In this document: one piece after another, positions 19,239-28,601 of the stretch
Numbering within the stretch: the stretch's first letter is position 1
Layout of the letters: every line of letters starts with the position of its first letter
DNA from: Isoetes taiwanensis
Lineage: Eukaryota; Streptophyta; Lycopodiopsida; Isoetales; Isoetaceae
Assembly (NCBI GenBank): GCA_021234155.1
Contig: JAJEKV010000002.1
Location: 36,433,107-36,497,106, forward strand
DNA length: 64,000 bases
Direction of reading: 5' to 3'
Notes under the pieces: generated by a model
What the model was told of the DNA's origin: nothing
The model's input: only the letters and a program-made list of their open reading frames with translations
Database searches by the model: none
Program-made: the position numbers and the translations under genes

Positions 19239-20759
19239 TTGCCTATTCGTCATGCAGCAAAGCCTTGGCGAGCTTATGGATTGGGATTCACCAATGAATG
19301 CGAGAAGAAGGCGACCAGCATGAGGCCCGGGACTTTATAGATGGTGAGTGCCATATCTGTGCAAACATTGAGTCGATGACATTGAAAAGTCGATCCAACA
19401 GGTCATTGCGGTTGAGGGATCATAGATAGCAGTCCATATCTAGTATTGATAGATACGGTAGCTCTCATAACTTTGCCTCTCCTAGGCTGGCTGCCCTAAT
19501 GAAGAACAAAGTATTGAAGTCTAAGCCAAGGCCAGTTTGCTATGGCAAAACGGCGCCATTATCACACTAAGGGGAGGAGGATCACATTGACATAGACCTT
19601 AGTGGAAGTAAGTGGCGATGGGGGCAGGGTTATGGAGATTGGAAGGTATGACCTTATAGTAGGAATGGAGTTCCTAAAACCAAATAAAAAGCCATGATCG
19701 ATTGCGACGCAAATGAAGTCGCCATGACAGCACCGGACGGCACCAAATTCATAGTGAGAGGTAAGAAGACAGCTTCTTCTATGCAATGTATTTCTTTGAA
19801 GCAGCTAAGGAAAAATATAGAAAGAAATAAGGTGGATTACATTTTGAGATTGGAGGCAATTGAGCCCAATAAGCAGGATGGAAACGATCAAAAGGGAAAG
19901 CAGTTGCCCAAGCCAGTAGCAAGGCTTATTTCTGAATTCAAGGATGTATTTCCGGATGAAATCCGGCAGCTACCACCTTATAGGGGTGTGGAGTGTGAGA
20001 TCACATTGGCACCAGATGCTAAGCCTACCAGCAAGGCACCATACAGGATGAGCACACCAGAGTTGATTGAGCTCAAGAAGCAACTCCAAGAATTGCTTGA
20101 ACTTGGTTTTATTAGAGCAAGTGTGTCTCCTTTTGGAGCACCCATACTCTTCGTGAAGAAGAAAGATGGCAGCTTAAGAATGTGCATAGACTATCGCCAG
20201 CTCAACAAGCAGACGATAAAGAACAAGTATGCATTGCCAAGGGCAGATGATTTAATGGACCAGCTCCAGGGAGCAAAGGTATTCTCTAAGATTGATTTGA
20301 GGTCAGGGTACCACCAAATAAGAATAAAAGAAGAGGATATCCATAAGACCGCATTCAGAACGCGGTATGGTCACTTTGAGTTCTGATAATGCCCTTTGGA
20401 TTGTCGAATGCTCCAGCAACTTTTATCTCGCCTCATGAGCGGCGTCTTGAGGGGATTTTCTAGATGAGTTTGTCATTGTCTTCTTGACGACATTCTAGTC
20501 TACAACAAAGTCCATTGAAGATCATAGTCAGCATTTGAGAAGGGTGTTAGAAAAGTTGAGGCGGCATCGTTTGTATGGAAAAGCTCTCCAAATGCCACTT
20601 TGCTACTTGAAAGAGTGGAGTACTTGGGCCATGTCATATCGGTGGAAGGGATCTCCACCGACCCCATAAAGATCGGGCGCGAGAGTAGATTGGCCAGCTC
20701 CAAAGAATGTAGCGGAAGTAAGAAGCTTTCTAGGTCTGGCGGGGTTATTCTGAAAGTTC
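19239..20759 (+). pseudogene. Protease and reverse transcriptase, interrupted
   Basis: The protease end is visible as YDLIVGMEFL near 19650. A 230-codon open stretch from 19694 covers the RT N-terminal half: [75 protein letters not shown] and [20 protein letters not shown], up to a TGA at 20384-20386. Beyond it the catalytic LDDILVYN block (about 20485-20510) and EYLGHVISVEGISTDP (20620-20665) lie in different frames. RT copies element RNA to DNA; this copy cannot. Confidence 0.92.
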
Positions 20760-21605
20760 GTGAAGGACTTCGCTAAGTGGGCGTCCCCCTTGACGGACCT
20801 CACTAAGAGTGTTAAGGTGAAAGATTGGAGAACACATTGGTTAGAAAATGTTCAAGCTTCATTTGAAAAGCTTAAGGAGGCCTTAACAACAGCACCAGTG
20901 CTAGTTCTGCCAGATCCAGACAAGGACAAGATAGTAGCAACAGATGCAAGTAAGATAGCAACAGGTGGAGTCCTTATGCAAGAAGGAAGAGTAATAGCTT
21001 ATGATTCCAAGAAGTTGAACGACACCGAGCAGCGCTATCCAACCCATGATCAGGAACTTCTAGCTATTGTCAGGGCTCTTCGTATTTGGAGGCATTATTT
21101 GCTTGGGAGGAAGTTTCAGTTAGATACTGATCACCAGAGCCTCCAATACATCTTTACCCAACCACTCCTGAATCTAAGACAAAGGAGGTGGATGGAATTC
21201 CTAGAAGAGTATGACTTTGAGATTGCTTATAAGCCAGGTAAGTTGAATGTGGTTGCGGATGCCCCTTCTAGAAGACCCCTTGAGACGAGAACACATTGTA
21301 ATGCTATATCAACTCTTTCGAGTGGGTATGGCAAGAAAATTGAGGAGACTCTACCATCTGATGGTGATTTCAAGGAGGTATGGGAAAGCCTCTCTAGAGA
21401 GGCTAGAACAGATAAGGAACGAGAAGCCTTCAAGCATTATAAGAAGGAAGGCAACTTGTTGTATCATAAGCATAAGTTGTGTGTGCCCGAATCATCAGGG
21501 GTAAGGAAGCTAATTCTCCATGACACACACAACAGCCCAATAGCAGGGCATGCAGGGTTTATGAAGACCTACTTCAAGATTCGAAGTAGCTACTTCGCCG
21601 AATGA
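20760..21605 (+). CDS. RNase H and integrase zinc-finger segment of pol, open
   Basis: A 281-codon open stretch. It contains the RT connection (ASPLTDLTKSVK), the RNase H start VATDASKIATGGVLMQEG, AYDSKKLNDTEQRYPTHDQE, LLGRKFQLDTDHQSLQYIFT, RWMEFLEEYDFEIAYKPG, and NVVADAPSRRP, where ADALSR is usual. The integrase finger start follows, HDTHNSPIAGHAGFMKTYFK. It ends at a frameshift at 21605. It is part of one polyprotein and not a separate gene. Confidence 0.9.
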   Translation: MKDFAKWASPLTDLTKSVKVKDWRTHWLENVQASFEKLKEALTTAPVLVLPDPDKDKIVATDASKIATGGVLMQEGRVIAYDSKKLNDTEQRYPTHDQELLAIVRALRIWRHYLLGRKFQLDTDHQSLQYIFTQPLLNLRQRRWMEFLEEYDFEIAYKPGKLNVVADAPSRRPLETRTHCNAISTLSSGYGKKIEETLPSDGDFKEVWESLSREARTDKEREAFKHYKKEGNLLYHKHKLCVPESSGVRKLILHDTHNSPIAGHAGFMKTYFKIRSSYFAE

Positions 21606-22200
21606 AGAAGCAGATAGCAAGATATATTCGCGAGTGTCAGTTGTGCCAGCAAACCAAAGTGGAGCAGCTTCGAATTCCAGGTGCCTTGGAACCTCTAGCA
21701 GTGCCGAATGCGAAGTGGGAAGTAGTAAGTATGGATTTTATCACATGACTTCCCAAGACTCTTCGAGGCAAAGATGCATTGATGGTCGTAGTAGACAAAT
21801 TATCTAAGATGGCACATTTTGTGCCTTGTAGAACTACCGACACAAAGATTAGATAACGCCAAGCTATTTGTGAAGGAGATTTTTTTAGGCTCCATGGCAT
21901 GCCTCGGGAGATAATATCGGATAGAGATTCCAAGTTTATGAGTGCTTTTTGGCAGGACCTCTTCAGCACCATTCAGACGAAGCTCTCCATGAGCACGGCA
22001 TATCATCCCCAAACAGATGGTCGAACGGAGAGGACTTAATCAATCATTGAAGATATGCTTAGAAGCTTTGTGTGGAATAGCATCAAGTGGGATGAGTACA
22101 TCCACTTGGTGGAATTCGGCCTACAACGAGGCCAAACAAGAGTCATCCCGATGTCTCCTTTCATGGTAAATTACGGGTACCCAACCTTTAACCCCTACAC
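21601..22200 (+). pseudogene. Integrase catalytic core with stop codons
   Basis: In the frame from 21603 the CQLCQQTKVEQLRIPGALEP finger end is followed by the DDE core: first Asp in SMDFIT, second in [17 protein letters not shown], and the Glu in SIIEDMLRSF after [13 protein letters not shown]. In-frame stops are TGA after DFIT (21746), TAA near 21854 and TAA near 22036. All three are one-step changes from sense codons, so decay is by point mutation. Confidence 0.9.
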
Positions 22201-22790
22201 TTGGCACAATCCCGTCGAAGGTTGAAGTGTCCCAAACAGATGCTAGGAGATATGCAGCGCTTGGTGGAAGAAGTGAGAGGTTACCTCCTAGCAGCAAGAA
22301 GCCGGCGTAAGAGTGTAGCCCACAAGCACAGGACCGTAAGAGAGTTCAAAGTAGGCGATAGCGCAGGGTTGAAGATCAAGGTCAAGCAAGCTAAGCTTGG
22401 GATTGGGAGTTGCAAGAAGCTTGCCCCTAGATGGGCTGGTCCGCTCAAGATTTTGGAGAGAGGGCTCCCCAAGCCTACAAGTTGGATCTCCCCCCATCTC
22501 AAAGTTCACAAGGTTTTCCACGTAAGTTTATTGAAAAGGCACAATCCTAATCCTGATGAAGTTTTTGGATACTCCAACCTTGTTGGAAATGACGGAAGAG
22601 CAAGTGGAAATTGTGCCCGAAGTTACTTCTTGATAAGTCATTCAAGAAGACTAGGAGGTCTCGATTCCTCCAAAGATTTGGTCAAGTGGAAGCACTTGCC
22701 CGTGGAAGACGCGACATGGGTATCAAGGTGACTTGGAGAAGCAATACCTGCAGTTTATGAAGGAGTTTGATGGGCGAGTCGCCTCCCGAA
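22201..22790 (+). pseudogene. Integrase C-terminus and chromodomain
   Basis: It reads REFKVGD, KKLAPRWAGPLKILERG, and HLKVHKVFHVSLLKRHNP, the usual end of gypsy integrase. A chromodomain comes at about 22640-22735, best seen as LVKWKHLPVEDATWVSR, with its preceding strand in another frame. In chromoviruses this module binds methylated H3 or other chromatin marks and steers integration. Frameshifts break it here, but its identity is clear. Confidence 0.8.
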
Positions 22791-23630
22791 TTTGGTCAAT
22801 TCCATTCGCCAAAGAGGTTAGCTTAGTATGCTTCTTAGTTAGCCTCTAGCTCGCGTGTATTCTAGTTAGTGGAATACATATGCCGTAATCTTGGAACATG
22901 TGGGCGGCGATGGGATAAGCCTTTAAGGCTCCCTAGGCAACATGCACCAGAGGGTGCGCATGACCACCAGGGCCGCGCGAGAGAGAAGGAAAGGCATGGT
23001 GCGCATGATGGGACACCTACCGGATGCTCCCTATGCCACGCATGTGGGGATCGCACACCCGCCATAGGGGGTCATGGTGAAGGTCAAAGCGATCATAAAA
23101 TGATGGGATCGTGAGACGCCCCAGCTTAAAACCCTTGGGGCATGATGCACTAGGGGTACTCGCACCGGTAACCGAACAAGGTAGCACTTGATCATGGGCA
23201 TGATGGGATCATCTTAAATAGTCCTTAAGCTCAAACCGAAAGGGCCATGATCGAAAGTGCAAGGTATGGTAAGGGGGTGGTCCCCAAAACCACAAACTTA
23301 TTAATTAAACTAACGTAATGTGCTCCATGTGCAAGCAAGTGAGAAGCAAAAATTTCGAGGTGGGGTGCATTACTTAGAAGATGGGGAAACCATAATTTAG
23401 ATTATGAACCCTAATAACTCTTATAAATAATGTTTTGAATTATTGTAAGAAGTAACCTTTGTTAAGGCTATATAATTTTGTATAAGTACAAATATAGCCT
23501 AAATTTTAACATTTAACTTTAATAGGAGTTGATCGCTTAAATTAAACTTAAGTGTATGATCTTATGTGTTTTTGCAGGATAGATAGGTTTCCGCCACCTT
23601 AGCGCAATGCCGAGGACAAAGATCGCCCTA
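22791..23630 (+). other. 3' untranslated region with a motif repeated every ~100 bp
   Basis: Variants of GGCGATGATGGGATC recur near 22906, 23002, 23098 and 23198. The minus-strand family member has the same motif in the same region (53909, 54013, 54115, 54213) at 98-104 bp spacing. No ORF. Conservation between diverged copies suggests a functional RNA or DNA element. Confidence 0.7.
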
Positions 23631-23639
23631 AGGGGAGAA
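23631..23639 (+). other. Polypurine tract (AGGGGAGAA)
   Basis: Directly precedes the 3' LTR and would prime plus-strand DNA synthesis. It matches CCTAAGGGGGAGAA in the second family member. Confidence 0.8.
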
Positions 23640-25257
23640 TGATGTCAAGGAATATACTTTATAAACACGATATTCCTCGACTGTGCCACCATACAAGTCT
23701 ACCTAGGTAGCCTTGTATGCCTTGGATAAGTGGCAGGGGGTGCATATCTAAGTTAATTGTTTAACTTAGATAACCTTAGGATAAGGCTCATTTCCACATG
23801 GCCTTATCCTATTGGGCAACAAAACACACGGCTCATCTTAGTGGTGCCACATGGCATCCCACGTGGACCCACACCTATATGAGCTCTAACCCTAATCCTA
23901 GACCCTTTTTCCCCTCTCCAGCACTGAAGCCATCCACGTGTCCAAACCCCCTTCGAAAGCACCGCTCGTTATAGTTCAGCTCGAGCAAAGAGCTCCCCTC
24001 GGAGGGTGTGTATGATCGAGAGGGAGCAAGCCTTCAACCACGCCTAGGAGCATGGAGACGCCAGGATGGAGGAAGCGCTCGAGGAGGTAGGTTGAGTAGA
24101 GTTCATGTTAGTTCATCCGAAGTTAGCACTCAGATGGGTTAGTGATTCGTGGTCTAGAGTAGAGCCACCCTAGACTTGTTGAATATCTTGAACCCTAATC
24201 AAGAAACCCTAACCATAGTTAGATATGTATGATTAGGTTAAGATGTTCATATGATATTGTTCATGATGATTATGTGATGATGGTTGATCATGTTGTTCCT
24301 CTTGTGTTGGGAAGGGGGGTAGAGACCTAGGGCCATATGTAGTATGCTCCTAGTGTAGATCCCTTTAGTTCCTATTAGTTGCGGCCCGTGCATAGGAACC
24401 CACCGGCTATGGAAGCTATGATGTGACCCAGCACCACACAACGGGCTAGAGGCAAGATGGAGGGTGGATCCCCGCCGAAAAGGGGGGCTTCTGGGATCCC
24501 ACAAAGAGCTAGGCTTATGGCCTGGCCACTCTGCAGGGCCGAGCATGGGTCCCACACCCCCGGGCGATGGTGTCGCCTCGCCTCAAGAGTTGCAAGTTTC
24601 AGCCTGGCTCTTGTTTTGGGGGTTCAATGGCACGAATCGCAGGTCGCCACGATTCTCTTAGCCACCGTGGAGCCTCTAGACCCTCGAAGGGGAGATGCAA
24701 CCTTCCTACCCCGGGCCGGACCACCGGAGATGCAACTTGGAGTAGTCCCATGGGTGATGCCATGGGATTGCGTGATCCCAAGGTTAGAGTCATGCCATAG
24801 CTTGATCTAGCCCATCCGGCAGTATGCACAAAGAGGGGCGGATGGAGTGGTCAACCCTAGCCATTGTCTTATGCCAGCCCCGCCATTGTTATGATTCGGT
24901 TCGGCCATCTTGAGGCCTACCCAAAGAAGTCGACTTCCTTTCGAAATGGAGCCACCGGTAGGAGCTCTCAGGTTTTATGGCATATGATTATGTTCCTTGC
25001 ATCTATGGAGGAAGCGATTGAGCTACCCCGCCAGGTAGCATATTGTATTGTATTGCTAGTTCTCGACGGTTACGCCCGCCGTGATAGGAGCCCATAGGGG
25101 AGGGGCGCTAAAGACACCTTTCAGAGTTCTTCCCAAGACTACTACGGAGGATCCCCAGAGTGCGGGATAGATGGAAGGCATCAGGCGGTTGATGAGCCTG
25201 GACGGGGATTTCCTCGCCGACCGTTCACGGGCCAGATGTTTAGCAAAGGAGCGCACA
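23640..25257 (+). repeat. 3' LTR of the H3-carrying chromovirus (1618 bp)
   Basis: Aligns throughout with 12179-13810 but with frequent small differences, indicating an old insertion. It ends GCGCACA and is followed by the TTGTA target duplication. Confidence 0.93.
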
Positions 25258-25262
25258 TTGTA

Positions 25263-25720
25263 GCTATAGCTTGAATAAATATTTGTTCTATGGCTATTTG
25301 TCTCATTTAAACATACTTAGACTAGGAATTTGGAAGATGTCCACCTAGCAATACTTTTAGGCATTTGATTTAGCTTTCCGATGCCTGATGTTTCAATGCA
25401 AACAGAGGTAAGGTCTATTAGATATGGCCATTTCCCCAATCTGATGTTAGTTCAGAAAAAAGAAACTATTTGTCTTGTTTAGACAAAGTTAGACTACGAT
25501 TTTGAAAAAGGGTCGCCTAGCACTAATTTTAGGCATTTGATTAAGCTCTATAACGCTTGTTGTTTCAAGGCAAACAGAGATACGGTCTAGTAGATATGGT
25601 AATTTTTACAATCTGTTGTAAATGACATCAATAGAAAGATACCTTACACCGTAGATATGGTAATTTTTACAATCTGTTGTAAATGACATCAATAGAAAGA
25701 TACCTTACACTGACATTCCC
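25263..25720 (+). repeat. Diverged ~175-bp repeats followed by a 61-bp tandem duplication
   Basis: Two diverged copies begin near 25293 and 25466, sharing TTTTAGGCATTTGATT and GATATGG. A unit of 61 bp starting GTAGATATGGTAATTTTTAC is then exactly duplicated at about 25590 and 25651. Confidence 0.8.
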
Positions 25721-25936
25721 TTACATTGTAGAATGAAAGTTGCTAGCCAATTCTGCATTATAAATTATCTTGGTTATCATGTGTTACAACACTATTTTCT
25801 CTCTCCTCTCATTTCTCTGAGTTGGCTACAATCCTTATATGCCTTTTAGGATTGCATATGTGTTTCTTTGTTTTTTCATCCCCTAGCCAAAGTAACATTG
25901 GAACTTGTTGATTGTAAATGTTGTTTGTTCGGCTCG

Positions 25937-25976
25937 GATCTAGATGCTCGAATCTAGATGCTCGAATCTAGATGCT
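25937..25976 (+). repeat. 14-bp tandem repeat, three copies
   Basis: GAATCTAGATGCTC repeated; the first copy has one change. Confidence 0.85.
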
Positions 25977-26084
25977 ACACTTTCATTGTCATGTTGGGGG
26001 TGTTTAGCTTGGCGCTTTTACATCCCTTGTGTGTTTCCTCTTATAAAATTACATGATTGCATGTATCCTCTTATACAATTATGT

Positions 26085-26147
26085 GATAACAAGAAAACTA
26101 GAAATGATAACAAGAAAACTAGAAATGATAACAAGAAAACTAGAAAT
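26085..26147 (+). repeat. 21-bp tandem repeat, three exact copies
   Basis: Unit GATAACAAGAAAACTAGAAA plus T. As 21 is a multiple of three it keeps a frame open (NKKTRND), but there is no sign that it is translated. Confidence 0.9.
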
Positions 26148-26179
26148 TTGTTCCCCTTACAATGTTTTTGATGAAACGT

Positions 26180-26746
26180 GGAAACCCTTCCTATTTTCCC
26201 CCATTTGTGGAAACCCTTCCTATTTTCCCATGGGTTTGGAATATAGGAAGGGTTTCCATTTGAATTAAAATTTAAATTCTTGAGTGTCGTGCATATTTAT
26301 GAGCGTGCATGAGCGTGCACCATTAATGGCGGCGCAGTGCGGTTAAGGGCGGCGCCTTTGAAAAAAAAAAAAATGGAAACCCTTACCATTTTCCGAGGAA
26401 ACCCTTCCGATTTTCAAATTGGAAACCCTTCCAATTTTCCATTAAAACTAGGAAGGGTTTCCATGGAAACCCTTCCTATTTTCCATGGAAAATTGGAAGG
26501 GTTTCCATGGAATTTTGGAAGGGTTTCCATGGGAGCCCAACCCAAATAGGGAGTACTTAGAACCATCGGGATAAAAATATGACAAAATTAAAATTCTGGT
26601 ATTCAACCTCCTATTTTCCATGGAAAATTGGAAGGGTTTCCATGGAATTTTGGAAGGGTTTCCATGGGAGCCCAACCCAAATAGGGAGTACTTTTAGAAC
26701 CATCTGGATAAAAATATGACAAAATTAAAATTCGTATTCAACCTAC
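26180..26746. repeat. Array of GGAAACCCTTCC foldback motifs with ~135-bp duplication
   Basis: GGAAACCCTTCC and its reverse complement occur about a dozen times, separated by ATTTTCC-type spacers that are themselves complementary, so the region can fold many ways. A unit of about 135 bp (from CTATTTTCCATGG through CTCCCTATTTGGG-type sequence to ATTCAACCT) is directly repeated at about 26475 and 26610. Related to the hairpin at 10313. Confidence 0.85.
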
Positions 26747-26759
26747 TATCTCAAGCATG

Positions 26760-27650
26760 TGACAAAGACTGCATAATCTCTCATGACGGGATTCCCCGCC
26801 TCCATCCGCATTCCCAAACCCGCCTCACCTCCGAGATGGTGGGACCCCGCCCTTATTGCAAAATAGCTCTCCTCGCTTGGTAGAGATGTGTGCCTTCAAC
26901 ACCGGGGCCATGTTCGCTTAATTTAATTAACCTCAAGGTGGTAGTGCTCGCTTTGGGATTTGCAAGAGTGGGCTTATCCTTACGCAGAGGTAGCAAAGCG
27001 CCATTCAAATGCACCTCCTCGCCCGCTGATATCCCGACATATCCATAATTTGTTGATAGTCTATGGACCATCTTGCTAACCATTCCCTACAATGCTCCCC
27101 GCCTATACTTCTTCGCACGCTGTGGCCCTTGTGCCAATAACAGAGTCCGAGGAGGAAGACGCTTGTGCATCCATTCTCGCCAACCTTATGGAAATACGCA
27201 AGGTGCTCACAAGATAGCGTATGTCAAGCAGGGCCAAAAGCCAATCTCATACAAAGAAAATCGGATAAGGCAATCGTGGTCCTTGACGCCTAGGTCAGAG
27301 GTCGAAAGCCTTCGCACACTCTCTAGCTTATCCTAAGTACCCTTGCTAACCGCTATTCCCTGCACTTACCCCAGACAAAGAATATCGTTCCACGAAGTGC
27401 TCTGAATGTGGTGTTTTTATGCGTCCAATCGCAGATCTATTCTCAGAATAGCCTATTCTCGCATTGCATACAGGGCTTTCTATCCCACGCTGACCCTTCT
27501 TTCTACACAGTCATCCCATAGCATGTTAGCAGAGAAATCGATTCCCAGATACTTAAAGGTCCTTACAACTTCCATCCTTTGTCCTCTGTAATAGAAGTCC
27601 GGGACATCATGCTGCGCAAACAGGAGCTTAATTGGCTTAAGGGAAATGTT
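26760..27650 (-). pseudogene. Decayed LINE reverse transcriptase C-terminal region
   Basis: On the minus strand, 27640-27480 reads KLLFAQHDVPDFYYRGQRME then VVRTFKYLGIDFSANMLWDD and a KALYAMRE block. This is the post-catalytic part of LINE RTs, where F-K-Y-L-G is the hallmark. Downstream (toward 26760) the frames are broken, with one open 76-codon piece at 27083-26853. No poly(A) tail or target duplication was located. Confidence 0.75.
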
Positions 27651-27729
27651 TCTACTTTGGAGTGGTTATTTGTGGCTTTATTTGTGCTTTTTGCAAAGGT
27701 GCGTTTTTGGAAACCCACGAGACAGGTTC

Positions 27730-28569
27730 TGTTAGTTATTTGTTCATGTAAATCTTTTACAGGGTTGAAGCAAGACTAGCAGAAACTAATAGCAGGGTTG
27801 AAACTAAGAGCATGCAGACAGTAGAACATGTTAAAGCATAACTTAGAACTCTCTCTCTCTCTCTCTCTGCATACGTGGTTATCTACATATCTTAAGGTTA
27901 ACTTAATTGAAGATTACAATGGTTGAAGATTGTGATGGCATCATGAAGACTAGCTTCAAGTTTTTTAAGGGGAGTTAATATATTCTACAATAGTTCCATT
28001 GTTTGAAGGTTTTTGGGTCAATGATTTAAAGTGCAGAGACCAACCATTATGACTGTGGGATATTTCGAACCAAGCCGTTTTTGTGCACAAAGACTGTGGG
28101 ATATTTCGAGGCCACCGAAATCCAAACTTAGAACTATTATCCATGCTAAACCTACGGAGAAGATAATAAATATGATCGGCAGCAATGCAAAAAGACCCAC
28201 CAGACTGTAGATTGTATTAACGGAAGAGGTTCGAAGCAGTGAAGTTCTGGTTTGGTCGAGGAAAACTTTAGCTACAGTGTTTTATGCAATCCCGTAGCTA
28301 CAGTATTATTGTGCATTAATTTCTATGATTTAAGCTAATGGTTGAAATGCTTGTTGTATTGCAAGGGATCAGGGACCATATTGTGGCTCTCTTGCTTGCA
28401 TGAATCTCTATAGGAAATTCATGATAAATTTCAACTTATGCTTGAAGTGTTGAAGTGTAGATCATAGATTGATAAAAATATAATTTGACTTGAAGTGTCA
28501 AGTTGATTGCCACAACTTGAAGGTTGAATTTTTGAGTTGAAAAATTCTAGTAGACTTATATTCTCTACA
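27730..28569 (+). repeat. copia 5' LTR (840 bp)
   Basis: Begins TGTTAGTT, ends CTCTACA. It contains a (CT) microsatellite near 27851 that is longer than in the partner LTR. Confidence 0.95.
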
Positions 28570-28570
28570 T

Positions 28571-28582
28571 TGGTATCAGAGC
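28571..28582 (+). other. copia primer-binding site
   Basis: TGGTATCAGAGC, complementary to initiator tRNA-Met; repeated at 35954-35965 after the second LTR. Confidence 0.92.
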
Positions 28583-28601
28583 CAAGTTGGCTTAAGTCAT
28601 A

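Larger units (their letters stand above)
12179..25257 (+). mobile_element. Ty3/gypsy chromovirus, 13.1 kb, carrying histone H3-like cargo
   Basis: Complete by structure. It has a 5' LTR (12179-13810), a tRNA-iMet primer-binding site, gag, protease, RT, RNase H, integrase with chromodomain, a polypurine tract and a 3' LTR (23640-25257). Identical 5-bp duplications TTGTA flank it at 12174-12178 and 25258-25262. LTR ends are TGTGACG...CGTCACA on the left copy and decayed on the right. Between the primer site and gag lies about 4.3 kb of non-retroviral cargo with a histone H3 fold and a second unknown ORF set. Coding genes contain many stops and frameshifts and the LTRs differ at many sites, so this copy is old and not autonomous. 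A second family member lies at 51851-56695. Confidence 0.95.
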
